From Prunella strophiata (taxonomy: Eukaryota > Chordata > Aves > Passeriformes > Prunellidae), in the NCBI GenBank assembly GCA_036583965.1, contig JAZBQD010000015.1, positions 22,101,310-22,165,309 on the forward strand: a stretch of DNA of 64,000 bases, read 5' to 3'. Positions within the stretch are counted from its first letter, which is position 1; each line of letters begins with the position of its first letter. The notes below the pieces were generated by a model. It saw only the letters and a list, made by a program, of their open reading frames with translations, was not told the DNA's origin and did no database searches. A program made the translations under genes and the position numbers. Shown piece by piece: positions 12,934 through 25,800 of the stretch.

Positions 12934-15900
12934 GCTGTGAATGATACACATTTGTTTTCATTACTTAGAGAAATATGTTACCATTTATCTATATTGCTGT
13001 CAGCATTCTGTGTCATCACACAAATAAAGTAGATATAAATAGATAGTTAACTCAAGAGAAAGATCAAGATTTTATTTATGCAGTATTCTACACACAAGAA
13101 ATAGCTTGCAATAATACAGAATTTGTTAATACACATCAGGAAAATTAAAGGAAGATTAGGTGTTTGGTAAGTATCAACATTTGATAATCCTAGATGTATC
13201 AGGCTATATTTCTGACACATAATCCTACTAAATGAAATTGATTTACATCACTAGATAAATCTGAACTCCATAAAGTTGCTATTTTTAACTTCTGTAATAA
13301 ATTTTATTCCCTTTTAGAATTTGGTTACTTCTCTACATTTTATTATGGATATTTGCTGTGCTGCAAATAGCATTTGGTGGCAAGGCTTATTACTAGGATT
13401 CTGTTTGCAAATGAATTCCAGTATTAGTGAAGCCCTGGGGGAAGTAAGGCATTTGGAACATTTGAGAAATAGAATATTTGGATCATTGAGAGAGGAGGAC
13501 TTCTATCAGCTTCTTCTTTCAGTTAAGTGTATGATCAGTTAGAGTGATGCTGAGGGATAGGGATGCTCTTTGTGTAATCAAAAGGCAGAGTACTGAGTTT
13601 ACTTTAGACATATAAAGACTGCTGTGTGCTTGCTTGGTCATTCAGCAGCCATGTACCATGGGACTATTTATGGTCACCAGTCTGCTCAGTTTAAATTAGA
13701 AATGGGTCCATCCTAGAAGTCCTTTTGCTAGAAATTCCAGTTTGAATTTTGGAATGAATAGGAGCCCCATAATTTCCAGGGATTATCAGTCCAGATGTTA
13801 TTGTAGCAAGTTGTCTGAGATTAATGTCAGCAGACTGAGAAGTCACAAGAGTGTCCATCCCTTCATGTGCCTCAAATTTGTTCTGAGCTCCTCTTTCCAC
13901 CCATACCCAAAAGCCAAGCATCACTCAAGGGGCTCACAGTGAGGAGAGGTGCAAGTGATAATGCACAAAGTTGTTTTTCTTGGCTGGTGGCATTTAGGTC
14001 TGCAGCAGATGCACAGAACTAACACAGACACATGTTAGCTGTACTAACCAGATGTTAGGAAGATTTGCAAGAAGCCTAAGCCTGAAGTAAAGATGTCAGA
14101 GATGCTTAGATCATGTTTGGTGTCAGGGCCTGCTTGATTCTAAAGGCTGCACATAACACATCTCATACAGACAGAAACTCAAAAGATTTTGCCACCTGCC
14201 CAATAAGCTCAGCTGCAATGATGTATTTACCATTACAAAAAGTCTCTATATTTACTGCAAGGGAGACCCTGAGGGTAATCTGAACTTTTAAACTAAAATT
14301 TTTGTAAAGTGTTTCTGGTTAGACAATCATTTACACATTGGTTTGGCAGAAATCTTCCCCAAATAGAGTTGATCAATTTTGGTGCAGAAACAAGGCATGG
14401 AATTTTAAGTCACATCAGATTATCTTTCAGGACAGTTAGAGATACTGACTTCCAGGCAGGGAGTTAAATGTGTTCTTTTGCTATTCCCAGTTGAATAAAA
14501 TAAAGCAGCAATATTTTAGAAACCAAAGCTACACTTTAACAATATTCTGTATTTCTGGCACTACAGGACACTACAGGTTTTTCTTGGACAGCCACTTTCA
14601 GCCTTCACAAAATATTTTATAAAAATATTTAGAGCACACAAATATATTATAATATAGGATGTTTTCCTTAAAAAGTAAACCAATGCTTCATCTACACACT
14701 TTGACTTCAATTTAATAGCTCCTTTTAAATATATTTTTCACTTAAATCCCAGACTAGGAGTCAGTACAAATCTTAAATGATTTAATAACACTGCTGATCT
14801 ACCTTCTCATTGACATATTTTTTACTTCAGTTCATTTGAATCAGAGAACAACTACTCTCTTCAAAACACAAGGAAAGACATTTTCAAATTTAGTATCTAT
14901 TTTTTAAAAGCCTGTAACATCTATTACTGCATAGACACAAGTCAAGATGTTTATAGTGGAGTGGTTCCCATGAATTTCTCCTGGTTTTCCACCCTCAAGA
15001 TTCAAGTCTAGAGTGAATTTCTTCAAGTCTGTGAAATATGATGCTCTTCAGCCACTGTGCTCCTGGTACTATTTGAATTACTTCAGACTCTCCAATGCAA
15101 TTAGCCCATAGAAATCAAAATGAAAAAGACAAACAAAATGAATTTTGCCTCCCCTGCCTTCTTGTAAGCAAACCCAGGATTAAATTAACCACAAATTTAA
15201 ATTAATTTTAAAATTAAATTTAATTAATTACCTATTCTTGAAAAATGTTTCTTGCTTAGAGAAGATGCTTAGATATCTGTCTTAAGTGACCCTTCTCCCT
15301 AAAAACAAGAGAGAAGTTGTTTCCCAGTGAGACAAGGCTCATGGAAAAGGGAGCACTTTTTCTAGCTTTTATTCATGATTTCTCATGCTGTAAAATTTAA
15401 TTCTGTTCCAAAATTCACTACCCTTAAATTCCTCATTCAAGATGGAGCTCTCAATATTAAAGTGTGCTGAGTTGACTTCTGCAAGTGTTTCTAAAATAAA
15501 CTCTGAACAGTGAGCTGAAGCTTTCTAGAGATCAGGTGATTTTCTTCTCCACCACCACTGACTTTAACAAGATGTAGAACTTGGCCAAGACAATTCACAT
15601 GTATTGCAAGCTCTGCTGTTTCCATTAACCACAACCCAACATCTTTGCAGAAAGGGCTGTGCTCTGATTTGTTTGACTTTCCTGACTCTGGGCCCACTGA
15701 AGAATCAGATGTCAGAGCTTGAAACCTGTTAAAATATATCTTGGTTTCAGAGCTTAAAAGCTGATAATCCATAACTCAGGATCTGAAAACACACTTATTA
15801 GCAGGAAAGAGAGGTCTGTAAAGATGACAGATGAATGATGAAGGGAATTCTATCTGTATGGCTCAGATGCTTTCACAAGCTCTCAAGCTGCAATGTTCTC

Positions 15901-16709
15901 ACCTCTGTGAGGTGGGGCAGTGAGGGCTCTGCTTTCTTACCCCCTCACAGTAAGACTCTCACACTTAAGGACTGGTACAGAGCATTAAAAAGATGACTTT
16001 CTGCAGAAGCCTGTTGTACCAACACACAGCTAAACAGGCCCAATGTGTGCCTGTTATCTGTTATCTGTCTATTGCCCTACACCCTGTCCTAGGTGAGCAA
16101 AGTCTTTCCAACTTGTTTCCACTGTATTGCAAAAACAGTGGCTGAAGTTCTGGCAGACAGAGATACATTTTTCACTTTAACAGCAACATTATGTAACACA
16201 AGTCTCATGGAGACTACTTTAAGGTAGGACCAAACCAGAAGAAAACCCCACAAATAGTGGACAGCATGGAGAGAAGTTTCCCTCTGAGGCTGGAAGGGGT
16301 TGCTACAAAGCATCCCTTGGTTGTTATTCTTTGGTAGATCATTTGATAAACCCTTCCACTTCCATTATGATACTCAAGAGCCTGAATACAAAGTGGTTCT
16401 AGGCAGTTGTGTTAACCAGGAAATAATTTTGCACAATTACATGCAAAAATCGACCTTAATTTTATCGTCACTACAAAATGGATTTTGGCAGAAGGGGTGT
16501 CTTGGGGATCCCCAAATGTCCTCTTGCATCACAAGAACCTACCCTCTGTGTTCAGGAGGGCCAGTTCCCAGGGTGGGTTGCTCACCCACATCTGGGGTGC
16601 CAGGGGTATGGGACAGGGCTGGGGCACCCACCCCTCTCTGTGCAGGCAGGGGATCCCACCCACCCAGATGAGCAGGGGTGTGTGTGACCCCCACAGCCTG
16701 GGAGGGGGC

Positions 16710-16733
16710 TGTGTGTGTGTGTGCATGTGTGCA
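16710..16733 (+). repeat. (GT)n microsatellite
   Basis: About seven GT units followed by GCATGTGTGCATC. It sits just downstream of a GC-rich patch and about 120 bp before the minisatellite. Confidence 0.8.
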
Positions 16734-16857
16734 TCAGTTAGAGAAGGTAATTCAGAATTTTGTAGCTGCATGTTAGCCCTTGTGGATGGACTGTGGTTGT
16801 CTGTTGTGGCTGATATTGATCCTGAATGTATTGTTCAAGATTACTAGTTCATTACAA

Positions 16858-19828
16858 CACTCTGTGTCCCCCAGCAGCACTGTGTGTCCCCCAGCAGCAC
16901 TGTGTGTCCCCCAGCAGCACTGTGTGTGTCCCCCAGCAGCACTGTGTGTGTCCCCCAGCAGCACTGTGTGTCCCCCAGCAGCACTGTGTGTGTCCCCCAG
17001 CAGCACTGTGTGTCCCCCAGCAGCACTGTGTGTCCCCCAGCAGCACTGTGTGTGTCCCCCAGCAGCACTGTGTGTCCCCCAGCAGCCCTCGGTGTCCCCC
17101 AGCAGCACTGTGTGTCCCCCAGCAGCACTGTGTGTCCCCCAGCAGCACTGTGGTGTCCCCCAGCAGCACTGTGTGTCCCCCAGCAGCACTGTGTGCCCCA
17201 GCAGCACTGTGTGTCCCCCAGCAGCACTGTGTGTGTCCCCCAGCAGCACTGTGTGTGTCCCCCAGCAGCACTCAGTGTCCCCCAGCAGCACTGTGTGTCC
17301 CCCAGCAGCACGGCGTGTGTGTCCCCCAGCAGCACTGTGTGTCCCCCAGCAGCACTGTGTGTCCCCCAGCAGCACTGTGGTGTCCCCCAGCAGCACTGTG
17401 TGTGTCCCCCAGCAGCACTGTGTGTGTCCCCCAGCAGCACTGTGTGTCCCCCAGCAGCACTGTGTGTCCCCCAGCAGCACTGTGTGTCCCCCAGCAGCAC
17501 TGTGTGTGTCCCCCAGCAGCACTGTGGTGTCCCCCAGCAGCACTGTGGTGTCCCCCAGCAGCACTGTGTGTCCCCCAGCAGCACTGTGTGTCCCCCAGCA
17601 GCACTGTGTGTCCCCCAGCAGCACTGTGTGTGTCCCCCAGCAGCACTGTGGTGTCCCCCAGCAGCACTGTGTGTCCCCCAGCAGCACTGTGTGTGTCCCC
17701 CAGCAGCACTGTGGTGTCCCCCAGCAGCACTCTGTGTCCCCCAGCAGCACTGTGTGTCCCCCAGCAGCACTGTGTGTCCCCCAGCAGCACTGTGGTGTCC
17801 CCCAGCAGCACTGTGTGTGTCCCCCAGCAGCACTGTGTGTCCCCCAGCAGCACTGTGGTGTCCCCCAGCAGCACTGTGTGTCCCCCAGCAGCACTGTGTG
17901 TCCCCCAGCAGCACTGTGTGTCCCCCAGCAGCACTGTGTGTCCCCCAGCAGCACTGTGTGTCCCCCAGCAGCACTGTGGTGTCCCCCAGCAGCACTGTGG
18001 TGTCCCCCAGCAGCACTGTGTGTGTCCCCCAGCAGCACTGTGTGTCCCCCAGCAGCACTGTGTGTGTCCCCCAGCAGCACTGTGTGTCCCCCAGCAGCAC
18101 TGTGTGTCCCCAGCAGCACTCTGTGTGTCCCCCAGCAGCACTCTGTGTCCCCCAGCAGCACTGTGTGTGTCCCCCAGCAGCACTGTGTGTGTCCCCCAGC
18201 AGCACTGTGTGTGTCCCCCAGCAGCACTGTGTCCCCAGCAGCACTCTGTGTCCCCCAGCAGCACTGTGTGTCCCCCAGCAGCACTGTGTGTCCCCCAGCA
18301 GCACTGTGTGTCCCCCAGCAGCACTGTGTGTCCCCCAGCAGCACTGTGGTGTCCCCCAGCAGCACTGTGTGTCCCCCAGCAGCACTGTGTGTGTCCCCCA
18401 GCAGCACTGTGTGTCCCCCAGCAGCACTGTGTGTGTCCCCCAGCAGCACTGTGTGTCCCCCAGCAGCACTCTGTGTCCCCCAGCAGCACTGTGTGTCCCC
18501 CAGCAGCACTGTGTGTCCCCCAGCAGCACTGTGTGTCCCCCAGCAGCACTCTGTGTCCCCCAGCAGCACTGTGTGTGTCCCCCAGCAGCACTCTGTGTCC
18601 CCCAGCAGCACTGTGGTGTCCCCCAGCAGCACTCTGTGTCCCCCAGCAGCACTGTGTGTCCCCCAGCAGCACTGTGTGTCCCCCAGCAGCACTGTGTGTC
18701 CCCCAGCAGCACTGTGTGTGTCCCCCAGCAGCACTCTGTGTCCCCCAGCAGCACTGTGTGTCCCCCAGCAGCACTGTGTGTCCCCCAGCAGCACTGTGTG
18801 TGTCCCCCAGCAGCACTGTGTGTCCCCAGCAGCACTGTGTGTGTCCCCCAGCAGCACTGTGTGTGTCCCCCAGCAGCACTGTGTGTGTCCCCCAGCAGCA
18901 CTGTGTGTCCCCCAGCAGCACTCTGTGTCCCCCAGCAGCACTGTGTGTCCCCCAGCAGCACTGTGTGTGTCCCCCAGCAGCACTCTGTGTCCCCCAGCAG
19001 CACTGTGTGTCCCCCAGCAGCACTGTGTGTCCCCCAGCAGCACTGTGTGTGTCCCCCAGCAGCACTGTGTGTCCCCCAGCAGCACTGTGTGTGTCCCCAG
19101 CAGCACTGTGTGTACCCCAGCAGCACTGTGTGTGTCCCCCAGCAGCACTGTGTGTCCCCCAGCAGCACTGTGTGTCCCCCAGCAGCCCTGTGTGTCCCCC
19201 AGCAGCACTGTGTGTCCCCCAGCAGCACTGTGTGTCCCCCAGCAGCACTGTGTGTGTCCCCAGCAGCACTCTGTGTCCCCCAGCAGCACTGTGTGTGTCC
19301 CCCAGCATCACTGTGTGTCCCCCAGCAGCACTGTGTGTGTCCCCAGCAGCACTCAGTGTCCCCCAGTAGCACTGTGTGTCCCCCAGCAGCACTCAGTGTC
19401 CCCCCACCCCCCCCCCCCCCCCCCCCCCCCCCAGCCAGCACTGTGTGTCCCCCAGCAGCACTGTGTGTGTCCCCCAGCAGCACTGTGGTGTCCCCCAGCA
19501 GCACTGTGTGTCCCCCAGCAGCACTGTGTGCCCCAGCAGCACTGTGTGTGTCCCCCACAGCACTGTGTGTGTCCCCCAGCAGCACTGTGTGTTGTCCCCC
19601 AGCAGCACTCAGTGTCCCCCCAGCAGCACTGTGTGTCCCCCAGCAGCACTGTGTGTGTCCCCCAGCAGCACTGTGTGTGTCCCCCAGCAGCACTCAGTGT
19701 CCCCCCAGCAGCACTGTGTGGTCCCCCAGCAGCACTGTGTGTGTCCCCCAGCAGCACTGTGTGTGTCCCCCAGCAGCACTCTGTGTCCCCCAGCAGCACT
19801 GTGTGTGTCCCCCAGCAGCACTGTGTGT
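16858..19828 (+). repeat. Large GC-rich minisatellite, 20-22 bp unit, about 140-150 copies
   Basis: The array spans nearly 3 kb. The commonest unit is 20 bp, CACTGTGTGTCCCCCAGCAG. Frequent variants are a 22 bp form with one extra GT, a 21 bp form reading TGTGGTGT, and 20 bp forms starting CTCTGTG or CTCAGTG. Rarer units lose one C or carry point changes such as CCTCGG (about 17087) or CGGCGTG (about 17310). Short blocks of variants recur: the order 22-mer, CTCTGTG form, two 20-mers, 22-mer, 20-mer-type appears near 18712 and again near 18962, suggesting local segmental copying. No unit holds a stop codon in any phase of either strand, so frames of 700-1056 codons open here on both strands. 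Because units of 20 and 22 are not multiples of three, every frame gives the same rotated peptides. These are not genes. The bottom strand carries a GGGGG run in most units. Confidence 0.97.
19407..19432 (+). repeat. Poly(C) run, 26 bases, inside the minisatellite
   Basis: Inside the array, one unit's C tract is replaced by CCCCCA and then 26 consecutive C, followed by the irregular CAGC-CAGC junction before the normal units resume. The complementary strand is a 26 G run with strong potential to form a G-quadruplex. Such runs are also prone to length errors in sequencing, so the exact length is uncertain. Confidence 0.9.
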
Positions 19829-22800
19829 GAGTGCTGCAGACAGTTCATTTGTGACAGGGGGTGTGAATATCATCCCCACTGAGTGGTGCCTGCAGGGGGG
19901 ATGCAGAGGAGCTCTCACTACAGCATCAGCATCCTGCACTGATGATAAGTTACCTGCAGTTGCTCTGCCCAGAAAAAGGGACCTTTTCATCCTATGTGCA
20001 TTTATGCTTGGCAGCAACCATCTTCCAGAGAAATGGGAAGCAGTTCAACTTTGATGGCTGATTTTAAGTTTTCCCAGCTCTACCCCATGAAAATACAGTT
20101 GGCAGCATATGCTCCCAGAGATCACATTAGCACTGAATTCATTCAAATCTCTCCACATGGGCAGGAAAAGGACTGGAGCTATTCTTACATTATTCATGAC
20201 CAGCTTTGGCAACTCACTTGGTGTCAGCATTCACAGCTTCTGCTCTGTAGTACCTCCATTGTCCCACGTCTCCCATGTTCAGGCTCAGCATTTCCAACAG
20301 CAATAAAAGCATTTCAGCCTTCCAGTGCCATTATGAAAAGGCAGGCATGAAAAGCACTAAGGCAGCCTGAGCTCCAAAAGACAAAGAAGGCATCTCCTCC
20401 ATCTTTTTCTTTTTCTGATGATCCTGTATCTTCTTTTCCAGAGCACAGCTCATCCTTTTGGCAGGATTAGGACATACTCACACTTTTTCTTCACTTTTTA
20501 AACTTTCTTTTGTGCCATTAAGCAGTTGCCCCTTAACTTCTTTTGGGCAGGATCATGCAAGGAAAAAACTCAGGGCATTGGAAGGAATGGCAACTGAGAC
20601 CTGGCAGCAGTAAGTGAAGGTGTGTGAATGCCTGTTCCAAAAGTCTTCCAGAGTCCTCAGTTTGTCAGTAACTCAGTGTTATCCCAGATCATCCTCATTC
20701 ACCCCCATCATGTATAATTCATGGATGTTCTCTTTCTGCTGGCACATGTATGACAATTGAAAGCTCCTCAGCTATGGAGGCATAATTCTACATCAATCCA
20801 CCAGCAGATGAATATGGAAATTACTTTAAAAATTATTTATTTAGGAATGTCTTCCCTTGGCTTCCTGATACCAGCTGTATTCCTTTGAGAATAAAGTGCA
20901 GGTTGACTTTTGCAGACAGGGCACTTTTGTAGGCTGTCAGGAGGCTTTGGTTTCCTCTCTAGGAAAAAAGGTGTTTCCTTCTCTCCTCCCCACCTTCCCT
21001 CTGTTGGCTCTGCTGCTATGTCCACCTTCAGAGGAGCTTTGTGAGGGCAATCTTCTCACTTCTCTTTAAATGCCTCCTTGTCTTGAGTGATGGAGAAATA
21101 TCCACACAAAACTGTATGGTTGACATTTTCAATAGCCACAAAGTAGCTGTAAAGGGCAGGTTCCCAGCATGGTGTGGGACTCCAACATAATTTTTTAGAT
21201 GATTTTGAACTTTTCTTTTTGTATCACAGAGTTTTTCTCCAAAGCACGTGATTGAACTGGACTTCAATGGCTTTGTCTGGATCCCTGTTCACAAGTTTTC
21301 CTTGTACCACACTTGAGATGAAATAAAACAGCTGAAGCTCCTTTAAAGTTGCAAAATGTGCTGTCTGAGATTGTTGCCCTGGGGTTTAGTGTGGAAGTAA
21401 GAAAAATGGAAAATATAATTTTCCCTAAATCCCTGCAGTCCTTTGAGCATTTGACTCTAATCCTCCTTACTCATAAGAAGTTTATTATTTGCTTAATGTT
21501 CCTCTTGTGCCCCTGAAAATAACAGAATTAAGAGAACAGGATGATTAGTAGTTGCCTATGGAAATAATAAAGTGCACTGACAGCTCGTTCCCATCAGCAC
21601 AGTGCTCAGCCCAGCTGCTCAGGGAGCCCTGGGACAGGGATGCTGTAAAACCAGGAGCCCACGTCCAGCCTCACACCAAAGCTTGTAGTGCAGTGGTAGG
21701 GACAACTGCTGGAGACCTTGGCTCCAAATTTGACCTAATTCAACACTCAGCCTTCCTCGTGATGGCCAAGAGACTTCCAGGAGGTCACCATTGCTTATTT
21801 TTGAGGAGGACCAAGGACACAAGGCCACTGGTCCCCAAACAGAGGGACTCTAGGACCATTGTCTGTGAGAATCATTTTATTTCACTCACTGGTGACTCTC
21901 CTCCAGTTTGTCCAATGGGTGTCTTAGGTCTTCATTGCAATGAAGGCAGTGGTCTGTGAAGGCAGCTGAAAACACATATTGCTTTCTTCTCTGTGGCCAC
22001 CAATCCACCAGCAAGTGGAATCTAATTTTTTATGTAGTGAATGTATCAGGGGGAAAAGCAAGAGCTAATAGTCTTTCATTCCTAACTGCTGTAATGCTGT
22101 TCTCTTTTTCCATATCCACTTGGAGAGAAAATTCAATTAAAACATCATTTCCAATTTAGAAAATGATTAACATGTTAAGGATTTCGCAGTTTTACAGAAG
22201 GGCAACAAGGAGAGAGAAAAGAGCTTAGCAAATCCATCCATACTATGGAGATGAAGAGTGGGCACTGGGTTGTTTTGAAAAATCCCAGCCCTACACCAGA
22301 GCTGCCTCCAACAGAACAAAGTCTCTTCCACCACCAAAAGCACAGCCAAGCAGTGCTGGGATGGCAGGGAGGTCACGAGGCAGATGCAGGTGAGGACAGA
22401 CAAACATGGGGTAATTCTTATCAGCAGAGGGATAAGAAGAGCAAGCACAGTTATGTTGAACCCACAGCAGTTCAGGGAACATCTTTCCTTCACACTGAGA
22501 AGAACAGAGATTTATTGCTCTGAATGCAGACTCTCTGCCCCTGTTTGAAACCCACGTCAGGGCTGGGCCTGCAGTTTCTGGAATTGTTTTTGTGACACTT
22601 TACAGGCACAGCAGGACTCCAGGCCATTGCTGGGGTCATAGTCCAGTGTGGACAGAGTGGGAGACTCTTGTTTCAGAGTACACCACCTAAATAAAAACAA
22701 TCAGGAAAAAAAGAAGAATCCCAAAGACAGGTTCCTGCACAGCTCCACAAAGTGCTCTGGGAGTGCCTGGTGGCCCCTTCAAGGTGGCACCCTGTGAACT

Positions 22801-25800
22801 GCAGTGTACCCAGGTGACAGATGTCATCTCCTGCATGATGGCTTTGCTCCTGCCACCCATGGCAGCAAAGGGCCAGCAGTGACCTTGGGCACACCTCCAG
22901 GGAGGGTTACCCTGGTGGTCCCTCCAAAACACAGAGGGTTTTTCACATGCTCAAAGTATGCAGTGGCAAAGTAAATCATCAACTATCTCCTGATTTGGAA
23001 GAGAAAGGGTTTTAAAAATTTATTTATTTGTTTTATTTGTTTAGTCCTTGTTAAGTTTCCCCTTGAACACTAGTAGTGGCAGCTGTCTTTCAAAGGGTGA
23101 GCTGTCTTTTCAAAACCCTCTCCCTCACTAGATGCCCTTACTTGCACAGGAAAACATTACAGATTTGGAAATGGTGGGAACTGGGTGTTTCCTTTTTTTT
23201 TTTCCTGAAAGGAAATACAGTATTGCCAAACCTCAAATCTAATATGCCATTTATGCCTTCTACAGGGAAATTTAGGAGAGTAAAGCTAGTAACAACAGGT
23301 GCTGATGATCTTCCCATACTTTGGAAGTGGGAACAAACTGAGTGAGGACCTGCCTGCTGAAGTGCAAGAAAAAGAAAAGAAGGAAGCAAAGAAAAAAGAG
23401 AGGAAGAGACAAAATAAAAAAATAAAAGAAAGAAAGAACATTAAAAGAGAAGCTCCTGTAAAAAAAATCCATCTGAAAAGCAAAGGCATTAGTATTCCTG
23501 CAGTGGCTGAGGATTGAGGATGTGCCTGCATGATGTTGCTGATGATCATGGCAGCAGGGCACATATTCTTGAGCATTGATTTTGCAAGAGATGTGGGCAG
23601 AAAATCTGAGGGTCTTGGCTGAACTTGCCTGGGATTTCATTTTGTCTGGTCTCTCCCTAGATTAATACAGGAGGATATTTGTACAAACCTTGGCACTTCA
23701 CACCTCAGGCTACTAGTGAAAACTGGTCAATTTGGGGAGCATCAAATGTAAATTAAATGGATAATTTTCTCTTGCTTAGGACTTCCTATGAAAATGACCC
23801 ACATATTTCTGATTGCAGTTTGCATAAACTGATGGCAGCTGACGGATTAGCCTACAGGCCAGATTCAGCAAACTAAGCAAGACTGTAAGGCTAAACCCTA
23901 ACTGCTCTGTTAAGAGATGCTCTAATCCAGCAGCTTTTCAAAAACCCCAAGCTCTCCCCCTTCACCCCGTGCCCCCTCCCAATTTGTAAGCTTTGTAAAA
24001 TTGTCTAATTAGAGTATATTTTACAAGGACCTTTGGCAGCAGCATTGACTTGCAAGCTGGATTAATGTGACAGAGCGTGACAATGGCTTTGCTCTGAAGT
24101 TTGCTGGACCCCACAGCTAGATCAGGACTGCACAGTTTATCTTGGGCAGATGCAGCTTCAGCACCAGCAAAGCAGTTCAAAGAAGTGGGAGGTGACTCTG
24201 GAGCCACGGCTGTCTGAGAGTATTAATGGCAGTGCTTGGCTGCTGCAGCCTGCAAGCCTTCCTTCCCTGCCTCCAAAGGCTCTGCTTGGCAGTGGGTAAG
24301 GCTTTCCTGAAAGGCCTGACAAGTTTCAAATGGAGCTTTTTCTTTTGGTTGGACAAATTGCTCAGGAAACAAAGATGACTTTTTCAACCCACTGGCCTGC
24401 TGGGGTGTTGCTGAGGTTGCCTCCCCTTGTGCTGGAAGCACACAGAGATACAGCCCTTCCCCCGGTGGGTGCATCCAGTGCTGGTCTGCAGAGAGGTTTG
24501 TTTTAGAGAGAAAATGCATTGTGAGCACAAGAGACTCAAAACTCGGAGATGCTTGGAGAATTTGGGGTAGGAGGCCAATATTTGGATTACTCCCTTGTAG
24601 AGAGCAAAGGACTCAGGTGTTGGGAAGACAGACAACCCTGGCATACCAAGTCTTCCCTGGCTGTCCAAGATAACATCCCTGCCCTTCAGAAACCTCCTGT
24701 GCCTGGGAGATTTCTCCTCAAAAGGGCAGACACAGGAAGACACAGCTGAAGAGGTCAATTTAACACCATTTAAACATGGAAAAGAGAGCTGGGCCTCCTC
24801 CCCACCAGCAGACCACCCTCTTTCCCCTTTCTGTACTGAAGGTGCTTTTCAGTTATGTAGTCCTTTGGCTGACAACATTTCTGAACAAGAAATGCCAATG
24901 CATGCCTGCCCCTGGCATAGAGTAAAGTAGGAAAATAACTTCTGAATGTGTTGGGAATTCCCCTGTACCTTTCCTTCAAGCTGGAATAGCTCCACTGTGG
25001 GATTTTGAAGATGCCCCAGTTATGCCAGTGACACAATGGCAACCTGGCCACATTCTCCAGGTGTCTGCTGAAACACCCAGGAAGCACCTGCCCTGTGCTG
25101 GTGTGCTCTGAGGGGCTGGTCTGACTCAGGACCAGGTCCTCTGGTGCTGCTCAAATGAGCTGAGGTACAGATGGGAGAACTGCTGGGCCAAGGCTCGGGG
25201 GTGACTTAGCCATGGAGCAGTAAAGAACAAGCAGAGCTGCATTTAAAGACAGAAGTTGTTTCTTCTGGCTGAAATTTCAAATGAAAATGTAGATGTTAGG
25301 TGCCTTGGGAAGATGCTTATTCTTCAACTGCCAGTGAACTGGCTGTAGTTCTTGTGAGCTTTCTGAATAAGTAATGAGAATAGAATGAAAGAGAAGAGGT
25401 GTAGTTTAAAAAGAAGAATTTTCTGCCAGTAAAATGCATGTGACAAATGCAAGTAAAACACACCTGAAGGGGAAATCTTTCACTATGAAAAATTTTATAT
25501 CAAAAGCAAATATAGATCATTTCACTGGAAGAGGAGAACGAATGTATTAGTCATAGTGCTTTCTGAAATAACAGGTTTTATTGTTTATAGTTTATTCCAG
25601 GTAAAACCTTGAATCTTGAGTGAGAGTTGACCTGGGCTCAGGCAGCAATATTAAGCATTGCCCCTTCAGTTTAAAAAATAAATACTCCCATCAGATTTCC
25701 TCTCCTGTCCCAACATAACCTGCTGTTTCCCTGGAAGGCTGTGCTGGCTGACAGACTTCAGGATTGCTGGCATAACTCACTCACAGTTTCTTGCCAGCAG

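Larger units (their letters stand above)
10713..16857. other. Intergenic DNA, no gene recognised
   Basis: No coding exon was recognised. The region holds a T run at 12909-12933 and AT-rich DNA around 13000-15300. A GC-rich patch at about 16550-16735 contains a (GT) tract and leads into the minisatellite. The 128-codon frame at 11954-12340 has no recognisable family signature. Confidence 0.65.

Noticed and set aside
16780..20054. Open frames of 700-1056 codons on both strands encoding Cys/Pro/Ser/Gln-rich or Gly/His/Leu-rich repeats
   Set aside because: They are produced by a stop-free minisatellite whose unit length is not a multiple of three. All frames on both strands are open at once and there is no initiation, splice or domain context.
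23299..23517. Lys/Glu-rich frame that looks like a basic coiled-coil protein
   Set aside because: Explained by a polypurine low-complexity tract; AAA, AAG, GAA and GAG codons arise from base composition.
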